Of a stretch of 64,000 bases of DNA, positions 1 to 8,326 are shown one piece after another. The first letter of the stretch is position 1, and each line of letters begins with the position of its first letter. This stretch comes from a bacterium (GTDB lineage Bacteria > Bdellovibrionota_C > UBA2361 > SZUA-149 > JAEUWB01). The stretch is from assembly GCA_016786595.1 (NCBI GenBank), contig JAEUWB010000060.1, positions 230,741-294,740 of the forward strand. The letters are read 5' to 3'. The notes under the pieces are model-generated. The model did not search any database. It had not been told where the DNA came from and was given only the letters and a program-made list of their open reading frames with translations. Position numbers and translations under genes: made by a program.

Positions 1-1
1 A

Positions 2-1318
2 ACAGCTAGTGGGCAAATGCGCCGGGCATTGTCTGAGCTACTTGAAGAGCTTGATGACCTGGGCGGAGATCTTACTTTGCAAAACTGCCGACTGATTACA
101 GATGCATTTAAATATAGCACTGACACTTTCGCTCGCTTAGAGCAAGTTATTGCCTATGCTGACCTGGAGACGAGTATTCATATTGCCGATCGCAAACTTC
201 CGAATGTCGGTAAACACCACTGCTCGAATTGTCAGGCTGATTTTTGTGGAGAAGCTCTCGAGCACAGTTTGAATTCTTGTGGATTAACTTTTTCACAACT
301 ATTTTTTGTTTTCCAAGACCATCAAATTTACTCTCTGCTCGAAGAACTCGATTTAGTCGAATTACAAATTGGCTCGAGGCTAGGTAAGCTTAGTGCGGAT
401 CAAAAGCAACGTTTAAAGATTGTATGCGCTGCGCTGCACGCTCCGCAAGGTGCGACCTGGGTGCTTGATTATCCCAGTGCGTATTTATCCAAAGCTCAGA
501 CCGGCAAGTTAATCGAGTTTTTAAAGAAGTTTATCAAGCGCGGAGATACAATTTTAGTTGAAGATTGTAATCCTACGCTAATTCAAGCCGCAGATTATGA
601 GTTGAAATTGGATCCTGAGCTTGATCGAGAAAGTGATTTTCAGGCAGAAGCAACAGCAGTTTTTGATGTCGCTAAAATTAATCCTGAGATCGTCCCCGCA
701 GCGCTAAATTACTTTTCTGCGGAAAACGGTCTAAGTGAAATTCGTGAATTTTTTCAAGAACTACAGCAAAACTCTAATGTTTTCGGCTTTAAAAGCGCAA
801 GCTATCTACTGCATGAGTCTTACCGATTGAATCGAGATTTACTTTCGCTCCTAGGTTGCTTCGACTATCTTTCCCGCCCACTGGCGCAATCTCAGCAAGC
901 ACGCGTCTTGGGCCTGACCGAGAAGCAAATCCTCCAAGGTCTTAAAAAGCATGATATCAAGATTTTGGGACTAGAATGGCGTGGAGTTACAATGGGAGAG
1001 CTTTTTAACCGTTCCATTGGGGAATTCTTGGAACATTTCTCGTTCATAGCTGCACTGCGAGAAATGCGAGAACGTCTGCTTCAATTGAAACTTGTAAATC
1101 TCCCGGCTACGGGTAGGCCTGTCAGTGAGTTTTCTTCTGGAGAAAAACGTAAGATAATTTTAATTCGAGAACTTTACGAACATCGACCAGAAAATCATTT
1201 GTATTTGATCGAATTGCCCTATCTTTATGCTGACCAGCTTAGTTGCAATGCAATGAACTTGATTTTTAAGCGCGTTTGTAAAGCTGGAGGGACAGTGCTG
1301 ATTGGGGAGATTGCCTAG
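2..1318 (+). CDS. Degenerate UvrA-like ABC ATPase, 5'-partial
   Basis: The reading frame is open to the window edge, so the gene begins upstream. Numbering from the ATG at 17, the protein follows UvrA throughout: a zinc-finger remnant (CSNC, 69-72), a first signature/Walker B block (LSADQ 125-129, VLDYP 149-153), an insertion region, and a second block (FSSGE 372-376, LYLIELP 395-401). UvrA scans DNA for bulky lesions in nucleotide excision repair. Here the catalytic motifs are eroded: LSGGE has become LSADQ, VLDEP has lost its glutamate, and the first residues (TASGQMRRAL) align where a Walker A GxSGSGKSS would be and lack the lysine. Canonical UvrA is about 940 residues, so large insert domains are gone. 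ATPase activity is unlikely; it may be a binding-only paralogue or a decaying gene. It is convergent with the next small gene. Confidence 0.75.
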   Translation, partial: TASGQMRRALSELLEELDDLGGDLTLQNCRLITDAFKYSTDTFARLEQVIAYADLETSIHIADRKLPNVGKHHCSNCQADFCGEALEHSLNSCGLTFSQLFFVFQDHQIYSLLEELDLVELQIGSRLGKLSADQKQRLKIVCAALHAPQGATWVLDYPSAYLSKAQTGKLIEFLKKFIKRGDTILVEDCNPTLIQAADYELKLDPELDRESDFQAEATAVFDVAKINPEIVPAALNYFSAENGLSEIREFFQELQQNSNVFGFKSASYLLHESYRLNRDLLSLLGCFDYLSRPLAQSQQARVLGLTEKQILQGLKKHDIKILGLEWRGVTMGELFNRSIGEFLEHFSFIAALREMRERLLQLKLVNLPATGRPVSEFSSGEKRKIILIRELYEHRPENHLYLIELPYLYADQLSCNAMNLIFKRVCKAGGTVLIGEIA

Positions 1319-1365
1319 TCTCGGCCTTCACAGAATTTACTAGCGCCGACCTACTTGCGGTTATT

Positions 1366-1560
1366 TTATTTACGCAATGTCGAATCTGGTTTTGCCTGCG
1401 GAGCTTCAGCTTTTTCCATCTCGTCACTGATTGGAATTAATGCGAGTGGAACATCGCTAACTTCGACAGGTATATAATTCGGTTTGTCGTATAGAAATGT
1501 AGTCACGAGCCATTCGAGATCTGGATCTTCAATTTCATGTGGGAAAAATGCCCGTGCCAT
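1366..1560 (-). CDS. Small hypothetical protein (64 aa)
   Basis: I do not recognise this protein. The start is taken at 1560, not at the upstream in-frame ATG at 1578, because GGAGGA lies four bases before it. The product begins MARAFFPHEIEDPDLEWLVT, is acidic in the middle and ends in a Lys/Arg tail; no signal peptide or membrane segment is visible. It is convergent with the UvrA-like gene and divergent from the aquaporin gene, with a GC-rich hairpin in its upstream region. The strong ribosome binding site is the main reason to accept it as real. Confidence 0.5.
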   Translation of the reverse strand: MARAFFPHEIEDPDLEWLVTTFLYDKPNYIPVEVSDVPLALIPISDEMEKAEAPQAKPDSTLRK

Positions 1561-1617
1561 AACTTCCTCCAAAACCAAAATAAAACCCTAAATTTCCAAA
1601 AACCTGTTACCGCTTAG

Positions 1618-1648
1618 TCGGGGCAGTGTTTTGTTAACTCTGCCCCGA
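1618..1648. other. GC-rich hairpin upstream of the 64-aa gene
   Basis: A nine-base stem, TCGGGGCAG with CTGCCCCGA, closes a 13-base loop. It sits between two divergently transcribed genes, so it may be a leader hairpin or a protein site; it is not placed to end either gene. Confidence 0.4.
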
Positions 1649-1799
1649 TAATTACGGTATCGTCTTTATGATGTAGAAGCTTTATGTCTGGTTTCAACTA
1701 ACTGTGAATACATGATTTTTTAGAGGCGGAATTAGTCTAAATCTGTTACTTTTAGCCAACTTTAACTAGGCTTAGGCATTTACAAGGAGACTAATCAAC

Positions 1800-2462
1800 A
1801 TGAAACTGTCCAGATTTTTTGCTGAATTTATTGGCGTTTTTGCTCTAGTTTTCATGGGAGTTTCCGCAATTGTTTCAAATCACTTAAGTGGTGGAGCGTT
1901 GGGTTTAGTGGGAATTGCCCTGGCTCATGGATTGGCAATTGCGATTCTTGTTACCGTTGCCGCACCAATTAGCGGAGGCCATTTAAATCCTGCAGTGAGT
2001 TTTGGGCTGTTTATTTCTGGAATCATGAATTTGAAAGAAACGGCTTGGTATATTCTCGCCCAGGTATTGGGTGGGGTGGCGGCAACGATTACGGTTTCTT
2101 CGTTATTTCCCGCTGACGCATTACTGCAAGTTTCCTACGGAACGCCTCTGCCAGGAGCAAATGCCGATTATTCTCAGGCATTCATGGCCGAGTTATTTGC
2201 TACATTCTTCCTGATGCTAGCTGTTTTAGGCACAGCAGTTGACGGGCGCGCGCCAAAGCTGGGCGGACTTTTTATTGGTTTAGCAGTGGTGATGGGGATC
2301 TTGGCAATTGGCCCGGTCTCTGGCGGAGCGATGAACCCAGCTCGACACTTTGGACCAGCGCTTTTTGCTGAATACACTAAGACTTTCTGGGTGTATTGGG
2401 CTGGGCCGATGGTCGGTGCGGCATTTGCTGCTATCATCTACCGGAATTTCCTGAACGACTGA
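1800..2462 (+). CDS. aqpZ: Aquaporin (MIP family)
   Basis: This is a 220-residue major intrinsic protein, the usual length for a bacterial water channel. Both NPA boxes are intact: HLNPAVSFG (NPA 63-65) and AMNPARHFG (NPA 179-181), each on a re-entrant half-helix, and six hydrophobic segments surround them. The arginine after the second NPA belongs to the selectivity filter. The family allows passive water or small neutral solute flow across the inner membrane; the short loops favour the AqpZ-like water type over GlpF, but the solute cannot be settled by eye. AAGGAG lies about 14 bases before the ATG. A perfect hairpin follows the stop, so the gene is probably monocistronic. Confidence 0.9.
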   Translation: MKLSRFFAEFIGVFALVFMGVSAIVSNHLSGGALGLVGIALAHGLAIAILVTVAAPISGGHLNPAVSFGLFISGIMNLKETAWYILAQVLGGVAATITVSSLFPADALLQVSYGTPLPGANADYSQAFMAELFATFFLMLAVLGTAVDGRAPKLGGLFIGLAVVMGILAIGPVSGGAMNPARHFGPALFAEYTKTFWVYWAGPMVGAAFAAIIYRNFLND

Positions 2463-2490
2463 TATAAAGTGCAATTCGTTTTCTTTGGTT

Positions 2491-2520
2491 TTACCTTTCT
2501 TTTCCGTAAAAGAAAGGTAA
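2491..2520. terminator. Bidirectional terminator hairpin
   Basis: A perfect 13-bp stem (TTACCTTTCTTTT with AAAAGAAAGGTAA) closes the loop CCGT between the convergent aquaporin and 197-residue genes. Its A/T-rich flanks let it work on both strands. Confidence 0.8.
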
Positions 2521-2526
2521 GGAAAC

Positions 2527-3120
2527 TTAATCGTGGTGGTCTTCCCAGAGGGCAACGCCCGGAAAATCACCGAGCTTAAATACGCTTAGTTCGTCACCTT
2601 TGACCTTAAATCCATAGCGCACGCAGGCTCCTTGAGCGCGGAGAAAGTCGCGTGCTTGTTTGTCGCGATGTGCAGTTCTCAGGGCAAAATGTTCATCGAT
2701 TACAGCTTGGTTAGCTAATAACTCGATACTCATAAAAACCACGCAGCGTGTATCGATAAAAACATGTCCCAGTAGAGTTGGCACGCTTGCAAGGTTTTGC
2801 ATGTCTTCTACTAAGGGCTGATCGTCAACTTCTGTTTCAGAGTTGTCATTCACGACAACAAGTAGAGATTCATATGGATTGCGTTTAACATGATAACGCC
2901 CCGGTTGTAGCGAAATCACCGCTCCGCCGTATCGAGCGACGAGAGTTTTTAGTGCTTCTTCTGTAAGTTCTGATTTACGGGTCGCGTCAAGGAATTGACG
3001 GTTAGAGAGCATGAATTGATCGATAATTACGATTTGACCACTCGGCGCTTCAAACCAAGCTGTCTGGATTGGGGCTTCGTCGGACTGCTGATTATCATTC
3101 TCTGTATACTGATCTTCCAC
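2527..3120 (-). CDS. Hypothetical soluble protein (197 aa)
   Basis: No family is recognised. The protein starts with an acidic, polar stretch (about residues 1-17) and continues as a mixed alpha/beta domain with no signal peptide or membrane segment. One part reads like a beta-rich core (GGAVISLQPGRYHVKRNPYE, about 85-105) and the C-terminus ends in acidic/His residues (LWEDHHD). It converges on the aquaporin gene and shares its terminator. The region from 3121 to 3376 upstream holds no other gene that I can see. Confidence 0.6.
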   Translation of the reverse strand: MEDQYTENDNQQSDEAPIQTAWFEAPSGQIVIIDQFMLSNRQFLDATRKSELTEEALKTLVARYGGAVISLQPGRYHVKRNPYESLLVVVNDNSETEVDDQPLVEDMQNLASVPTLLGHVFIDTRCVVFMSIELLANQAVIDEHFALRTAHRDKQARDFLRAQGACVRYGFKVKGDELSVFKLGDFPGVALWEDHHD

Positions 3121-3376
3121 AATTATGCTCCAAAATTTAAAGCTATAAACATTCTTATACCCCAGGCCTCAACTTCTAGTGCCAGAAAAAGCCTAAGGAA
3201 AATAGTGCTATAGCCTGGATTTAAAAGAATGTCATCTGGCCTCGATCCCGAGATGGTCTAGCAAACTAAGTCTAAAGAACTTACCGATTCGGGCCGATAG
3301 ATACAGTATCGGGGTTAACTCAGCTTAATCCCAGGGTTTAAAGGTTTTAGCAGTTTTTTGAGGTTAGGTAGTAATT

Positions 3377-3871
3377 GTGGAAGCAGGTCATAAAGCGCGA
3401 GAACGAAAATTAAGCGATTCAAAATTGCATCCAGGCGTACTTAGCTTTGATGCTGATGGAACAACGCTGATTGGTCGCTACACAGATGAATTGTCTGCAT
3501 ACCGTGCAAAGCGTAAGTGGATTGAAATCCTAAAAAAACATTTTTTACTTGATCAAGGCCGCGACTACGAGCTCTCTATTCTAGTAAATCCTGTAAATAA
3601 ATATTTTGCCTTGAATTGTTATTTTACATCAGCCTGCGGCCGTTATGCCTTTTGGCGCCTGGTCAATAACCAAGCCCCGGAAGCAGAACTTAATCTAACT
3701 AGCTCGGGTTCATTACTTAAAGAAGCAATTAAAAGAAATCGAGAAACAAAGTCTGGAAGTCATGAAGTAGTCGAGCCGACGGTGCTCCATGGAGAGCAGA
3801 CTGCTCGTAAGCGCACACTTTCTGGTGCTTTGAGTGATTATTTCCTAAAACTGATTTCAGTTAGATCGTAG
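3377..3871 (+). CDS. Hypothetical protein (164 aa)
   Basis: The gene starts with GTG and encodes a basic, soluble protein that I do not recognise. The central part (about residues 20-100) alternates short strands and helices; the C-terminal third is Lys/Arg-rich and probably disordered. No signal peptide or transmembrane segment is seen. It is followed after about 100 bases by another GTG-started gene on the same strand, so the two may be cotranscribed, but nothing ties their functions together. Confidence 0.5.
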   Translation: MEAGHKARERKLSDSKLHPGVLSFDADGTTLIGRYTDELSAYRAKRKWIEILKKHFLLDQGRDYELSILVNPVNKYFALNCYFTSACGRYAFWRLVNNQAPEAELNLTSSGSLLKEAIKRNRETKSGSHEVVEPTVLHGEQTARKRTLSGALSDYFLKLISVRS

Positions 3872-3973
3872 GCCCTACGTTTTTCTAGCCGAATCTCAGA
3901 GCTGCCCTTAAATTTTACGCCGAAGACTTAGGTAAAAATATTTTGTCGCTAGATTCGACTAACGTTTTTTTGC

Positions 3974-4600
3974 GTGCTAGAACTGAATAAAGGTTTCTCC
4001 GTAAGGAGGCCCGAAAATCACAGGAGGGGTAGAAGAATTCAAACCACGCTACGCAACTCTCTCGTGTTTGGTTTGCCGCTAATTGCGTTTGGATGGTTTG
4101 TCTTCGGACACCATTCAGGGGGCCAATTGATTTTTGCTGCAATTGGAGCTTTGCTGCTCTACTTTGCGCTTGAATCATGGATTCCAAAGCCTCGACCTAA
4201 ATTCATCAGGTCTAAAGCAGAAACGCTGGAAGAAGCAGCCAAACAATTCGAGGCACTCGACCACGACCTTGCCAAAATTCTTACCAAATTAGCCGCGGTT
4301 CAAAGCCATCTCATTTTGCGCAGGCAGGATGATAGCATTGAGGAAATAGCCCAGGAAGCAGAACGCTTCCTGGATGCGCTCAACGCTGCCAACTATTGCG
4401 CTAATGAGTTAAGGAAAAAGGAGCTGGGCTTAGCATACGAAACGAGCGTAATCGAAAGATCGCGCTTGTTGCTGAGCCGTGCTCTGGAACAATTTGCAAA
4501 AGAAGAAGAGCAAGCGACATCGCCATCGGCCCCAATGTCTGGGGCCTCTAACCCACTAGACGTGCTCGAGGCACGTCTGTCAGTTGGAAATAGATCATGA
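3974..4600 (+). CDS. Two-TM membrane protein with helical cytoplasmic tail
   Basis: After a basic N-terminus (about residues 10-27), two hydrophobic segments at about 29-45 and 51-66 form a hairpin in the inner membrane. The remaining 140 residues are charged and strongly helical, with coiled-coil character at about 80-170, and end in a Ser/Pro-rich stretch. The start is uncertain: GTG at 3974 has no clear ribosome binding site, whereas a strong AAGGAGG at 4001 is not followed by a standard in-frame start. The stop overlaps the start of the next gene (ATGA), so translation is coupled to the solute-binding-like gene. I infer a partner of that protein; no family is recognised. Confidence 0.6.
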   Translation: MLELNKGFSVRRPENHRRGRRIQTTLRNSLVFGLPLIAFGWFVFGHHSGGQLIFAAIGALLLYFALESWIPKPRPKFIRSKAETLEEAAKQFEALDHDLAKILTKLAAVQSHLILRRQDDSIEEIAQEAERFLDALNAANYCANELRKKELGLAYETSVIERSRLLLSRALEQFAKEEEQATSPSAPMSGASNPLDVLEARLSVGNRS

Positions 4601-4965
4601 AATCAAAAACTATTCCAGTAGTGTTACTATTGGCTGCGATGCTGGCCATGGTGGTTGCCTCGCAGTGGAACAACATTTCCGGAGGCGTGGCCAACGCATT
4701 TCGGATGAAAACTGTCACTCTCGTGACTACTCCGGAGAAGAGAAACGTCTTTGCTCCGAATTCAGAAGTCATGAAACGATTAAAGGTGCTGGAATTTGAC
4801 GTCAAAGTCGAATATCGTTCTGCTCACGAACTGCACGAACATGCAGTAACCGGAAAAGATGCATCTTGGTTCATGACGAGGATGGATGCACAAGCGTATC
4901 CGGGAGATCCTATTGATACGGAAGCAATTTGTCATTCGCCGGTTGTGATGCTGATGTCCCGAATT

Positions 4966-4990
4966 GCATCTTGAAAGTGCACCAGCCGAA
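4966..4990. repeat. Left terminal inverted repeat of the IS30 element
   Basis: GCATCTTGAAAGTGCACCAG pairs with the right end at 6235-6259 with one base inserted and a few mismatches. Confidence 0.7.
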
Positions 4991-5038
4991 CAAAGCTAAT
5001 GATGAGTAGAGTAGGTAAAAGAGGAGCTTAAGTCTAGA

Positions 5039-5054
5039 TTCCCCCTAGGGGGAA
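5039..5054. other. Perfect 16-bp palindrome inside the IS element
   Basis: TTCCCCCTAGGGGGAA reads the same on both strands. It is the most GC-dense spot in an otherwise AT-rich end of the element; its role is unknown. Confidence 0.5.
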
Positions 5055-5089
5055 GGGAAAGTCGAGTAAATGGATGATAGAAGAGAGCT

Positions 5090-5128
5090 AATTTAAGAAT
5101 GAATTTTGGTAAAATTCATTCTTAAATT
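5090..5128. terminator. Perfect 18-bp hairpin downstream of the transposase gene
   Basis: AATTTAAGAATGAATTTT pairs perfectly with AAAATTCATTCTTAAATT around the loop GGT. It lies 58 bases past the transposase stop, as expected for a terminator or for insulation of the element from outside transcription. The stem is AT-rich, which is unusual for a terminator. Confidence 0.6.
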
Positions 5129-5185
5129 AAAGCTGTTCTAATGAGCAAGAAGCTCAAGGTATCAGTTAAGAATAGCCCTCAAAAT

Positions 5186-6199
5186 CTAAGCGGCGCGATT
5201 CAATGCAAGCGCGTGAGCTTGAGCTGGGGTAAGCCCCTGAATAACTTTCAGATGTCGATTACGTAAAAGATTAGTAACTTTTTCTAATTCGAGGAGAGAT
5301 ATTTTTGAAAAGTCTGTGCCTTTTGGGAAATATTTACGTAATCTACCGTTAGACCATTCGACTGTGCCACGCTGACAAGCTTTATATGGGTCACAGTAGT
5401 AGAGTTTTAATCCAGGAAAGATAGTTTCCAGTCTAGTAAATACTGAAACTGCAAATTCACTACCGTTATCAAGAGTTAGGGTTCTAGTCATCCAAGCAGG
5501 TAGAGTGTTTAAATGCTTCACCATGGCTTTAAAAACAGACTCTGCTGATAAGTCCTCGATATAGAGATACTCTGGATGTCTAGTCTTGCGGTCAATGATC
5601 GAAAGCACCGCACCTCTTCCGCTACGACAAGACAGCACTAAGTCTGCCTCTAAATGTCCAGCTTCTAGTCTGTCATTAGCAGCTTCAATCCGCTCATGGA
5701 TGCTGCGCTTTGGGGGAGCTGCTTGTTTGAAGCGGCTACGACTATGTGCAATTCTTTGTCGAGGCACTTTACCTTCACGCCATAAATATTGCTTTAATTC
5801 CTTAGCTTCATACTGAATAAAATACCTAATTGCTCGTGCCGATATTTTTGCCCCAGGTAAATATTTATTGATGTTGTCGGCAATCTCTTCGGGACTCCAC
5901 CCGTATCTACACAAATGCTCAATCACAAACTCTCTGATCTCTTGGGTCTTTAACCGCAGCCGCTTGTGACTACGCTTCTGCCTTTGCTTAGCTGATTCAT
6001 CGGCATATTTGGCTCTTTGCCAAATATCATACCCACACCACAAATAAGCTTGCTGACTACGGTTTCTTTCAAGCTCACGCACTATTGTCGTTCGATGCCG
6101 ACACAAGGCTTCGGCTATTTGACGAATCTCCGCCCGATTCTTACGCATCTTATATATAACTTGCCTCTCCTCGAGGCTTAAGTGTCTGTATCTCTTCAT
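5186..6199 (-). CDS. IS30-family transposase
   Basis: The 337-residue protein has the IS30 plan: an N-terminal helix-turn-helix region (YRHLSLEERQVIYKMR and RQIAEALCRHRTTIVRELER) and a C-terminal DDE integrase core. The acidic triad is visible in HLEADLVLS, LTLDNGSEFA and QRGTVEWSNGRLRKYFPKGT, so the enzyme looks intact. It cuts and joins the element ends. The start is set at ATG 6199 because AGGTGG precedes it at good spacing; GTG codons at 6205 and 6208 are alternatives. Length is normal for the family (about 320-380 residues). Confidence 0.92.
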   Translation of the reverse strand: MKRYRHLSLEERQVIYKMRKNRAEIRQIAEALCRHRTTIVRELERNRSQQAYLWCGYDIWQRAKYADESAKQRQKRSHKRLRLKTQEIREFVIEHLCRYGWSPEEIADNINKYLPGAKISARAIRYFIQYEAKELKQYLWREGKVPRQRIAHSRSRFKQAAPPKRSIHERIEAANDRLEAGHLEADLVLSCRSGRGAVLSIIDRKTRHPEYLYIEDLSAESVFKAMVKHLNTLPAWMTRTLTLDNGSEFAVSVFTRLETIFPGLKLYYCDPYKACQRGTVEWSNGRLRKYFPKGTDFSKISLLELEKVTNLLRNRHLKVIQGLTPAQAHALALNRAA

Positions 6200-6234
6200 T
6201 TTCACCACCTGCTTTTTTTATTCTCACCATTTCG

Positions 6235-6259
6235 ATTCAGGTGGTGCACTTGAAGATGC
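6235..6259. repeat. Right terminal inverted repeat of the IS30 element
   Basis: GGTGCACTTGAAGATGC is complementary to the left end; it lies upstream of the transposase start and may carry its promoter. Confidence 0.7.
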
Positions 6260-7008
6260 GGTACGCGCATTTATCAAGCACTCCGCAAGTCTGGGTATGT
6301 GGTCGAAGGAGATAACCGCGCATGGTTCTCCAACGGCCCAAAGTTCCTTGAGCTTGCAGCACGTGGTCGCCCCTGGAGTGATGTCGGAATAATTAACGGC
6401 TATGGGCTGATTAAGGTCGAAGCTGGTGATCCACATCAATCTTCGGCGGCCGAGGCAGCACTGCTTTGGGAAGGTGAAATGCTCAATGGCGGTAAACCGA
6501 TAACTCAGGAGAATGAGCGTACGATTGTGGAGCGTCTAACGCCGCTCTATAAAGGCGGAAAACGTTTGGGGAGTTCTCTGGAGCTTTTTAAACTCTTCCG
6601 TCGGAAGCGAGCAGAGCACCCGATCATTATGGTCGACGAGCATTTGGTCCTAGAGCAGGATGCCATTCAAAAGCTGCCTGCTGACATTCGGATCGTTTAC
6701 TCCAACCCGACGCGTCTATCTGATCACGTGGCAGTGGCCTATACGAATTTGGGCCGAGATTTCCTGGAGGCAATGATGGACCCAGAGATCCAAAAGCTAC
6801 TCTGGAAAAATCACGGCTGTCGGCAACATGTTGGTAATCTTGACTTGAATAATGAAAGGGTTAAGCGACTACGTATCGCTGGGACAATTACCAGCGCGTT
6901 GAAGGATCCCGACCCGGCAACGTTTGAGAAATTCATTGATGACGTTGTCGCGCGCGAATGAATTCTTCGCCTCTTCAAGAAGGTGTTGGATTAGGTAAAT
7001 GGCTTATT

Positions 7009-7049
7009 GGAAGGCCAAGCCCAGGCGCAAGCCAGGCCTTCCACTTTTT
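7009..7049 (+). terminator. Rho-independent terminator
   Basis: GGAAGGCC and GGCCTTCC form a perfect 8-bp stem followed by CTTTTT, just past the solute-binding-like gene. Confidence 0.8.
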
Positions 7050-7159
7050 ACGGCGGCCATAGAATTCTACCCAGCCCAATTAATGCAGTTTGCGCCGAGC
7101 CCAAGCTAATTGAGATACTCTCTAGGAAAATTTTTACAGAAAATGTATAAGCCCAGCGC

Positions 7160-8326
7160 ATGAACCAAGCGCTAGAAAGCTTAAGATCAGGTAAGACAAT
7201 CATTCTTGTCGATGACTCGACGGCTGACCCCCATGCCTTTCTCTTACAGGCTGCCTCTGCTGTTTCTGCAGCAGACATTGCTTTTCACGTTAATCTTGCC
7301 CGATCTGTGATCATGGCTCCACTCACCGAGTCGCGCTTAGAAGAGCTAGGACTGCGCTCGATGCTTCCTGGGGCAGCTTTTGATGCTTTGAGTGGGATTG
7401 AATTTGCAGTTAGTGTCGATGCTCGTCACTACACGACTACTGGCATCAGTTCCAGTGACCGTGCTCAGACACTGCGTATGTTGGCAATGTCCACGGATGC
7501 TAAGCGCGACCTCGTAATGCCCGGACATATTTTTCCGCTTCGTGCCAAAGACCAAGGCGTGCTTGTGCGCGTTGGAATAGCCGAAGCTGCCGTTGATGCC
7601 CTCAGGCTTGCAGGGCAAGTTCCTGTTGGAGCACTTTCGCATTTACTTAATGAGCGCGGCGAATTTATTACTGCTAACCAAGTTCAAGACATTGCCCAGC
7701 AGCATCAACTGCAAATCCTTTTTGTCTCGGAGATTGTCAGCATTTGCATGAGTCAGTCACAGTTGATTGAAAAAGTGTCTGAAGCAGAAATTCCCACCGC
7801 AACTGCTGGACTGTTTCGCGCAATTGTTTTTAAAGCAAAAGTTGATGGCTCAGATGCAAATAACCTTGCTGAGCATGTCGCCCTAGTTAAGGGTGAGATT
7901 GCAGAGCAAGCCGAGCCAATTCTTGTGCGCGTTCAAGCCGAGCATTTACTTGGAGATTTACTGGGGACGGATGCGTTAAACAGTCGAAAAAATTTACACG
8001 GCGCCTTAACGGCGATTAATCAAGCTGGCAAGGGAGTATTTGTTTATATTCGTCATCCACGTAAAGGTTTTTTAGCCACTCAAATCAAAAACCTCAGTGC
8101 CCCCGCAACTGGAATGCCGGCCAAACAGCCTCTGCGACAGTACGGCATCGGCGCGCAAATTTTACGCTCTCTGGGGGTAAAGAAAATCGCACTGCTTACA
8201 AATTCTTCGACACCCGTCATCGGCCTTGATTTGTTTGGCCTCGAACTAGTTAAGCGCGTGCCCTTTGAACTTGCCCCGCGGGGAATCGATTTTTCTTTTC
8301 AAGTTGGAGAAAGAACTAATGCTTAA
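7160..8326 (+). CDS. RibBA-like protein with both active sites lost
   Basis: The 388 residues align along the whole bifunctional RibBA: an N-terminal DHBP-synthase-like half (about 1-200; VSVDARHYTTTGISSSDRAQT, GHIFPLRAKDQGVLVR) and a C-terminal GTP-cyclohydrolase-II-like half (about 205-388; YGIGAQILRSLGVKKIALLTN). RibBA makes two riboflavin precursors, but key residues are missing here. The DDEDRENEGD metal/phosphate loop is replaced by VDDSTADPHAF. The three zinc cysteines of cyclohydrolase II (EC...RCDCG) read EHLLGDLLGTDALNSR. The RQEGRGIGL loop is RHPRKGFLA. The folds look kept while catalysis looks impossible, so this is probably a pseudoenzyme or a neofunctionalised paralogue. The last 8 bases overlap the HD gene, implying coupled translation. 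Confidence 0.8.
   Translation: MNQALESLRSGKTIILVDDSTADPHAFLLQAASAVSAADIAFHVNLARSVIMAPLTESRLEELGLRSMLPGAAFDALSGIEFAVSVDARHYTTTGISSSDRAQTLRMLAMSTDAKRDLVMPGHIFPLRAKDQGVLVRVGIAEAAVDALRLAGQVPVGALSHLLNERGEFITANQVQDIAQQHQLQILFVSEIVSICMSQSQLIEKVSEAEIPTATAGLFRAIVFKAKVDGSDANNLAEHVALVKGEIAEQAEPILVRVQAEHLLGDLLGTDALNSRKNLHGALTAINQAGKGVFVYIRHPRKGFLATQIKNLSAPATGMPAKQPLRQYGIGAQILRSLGVKKIALLTNSSTPVIGLDLFGLELVKRVPFELAPRGIDFSFQVGERTNA

Larger units (their letters stand above)
4966..6259 (-). mobile_element. IS30-family insertion sequence
   Basis: The element is about 1.29 kb with one transposase gene on the minus strand. Its ends form an imperfect inverted repeat: GCATCTTGAAAGTGCACC on the left, and the complement of the right end, GCATCTTCAAGTGCACC. 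No target duplication is obvious at these limits. IS30 elements usually duplicate 2-3 bp, and a 2-bp GC duplication is possible if the ends are moved inward. Alternatively, GCATCTT...AAGATGC could be part of a palindromic target, a known IS30 preference. Confidence 0.85.
4597..6961 (+). pseudogene. Solute-binding-like protein gene split by an IS30-family element
   Basis: The 5' part (4597-4965) encodes a signal or anchor segment and a TTPEKRNVFAP ... CHSPVVMLMSRI region. The 3' part (6260-6961) resumes with GTRIYQALRKSG and contains PWSDVGIINGYG and DHVAVAYTN, a pattern like periplasmic solute-binding proteins found with von Willebrand A genes. If the element is cut at its inverted-repeat limits (4966-6259), the halves join exactly in frame into about 356 codons. 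Uninterrupted, the product would sit outside the inner membrane. The left half now ends at a TGA just inside the element. The right half could restart at GTG 6299 but would lack a signal peptide, so I treat the locus as inactivated. The family assignment is an inference from motif shape. Confidence 0.65.
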
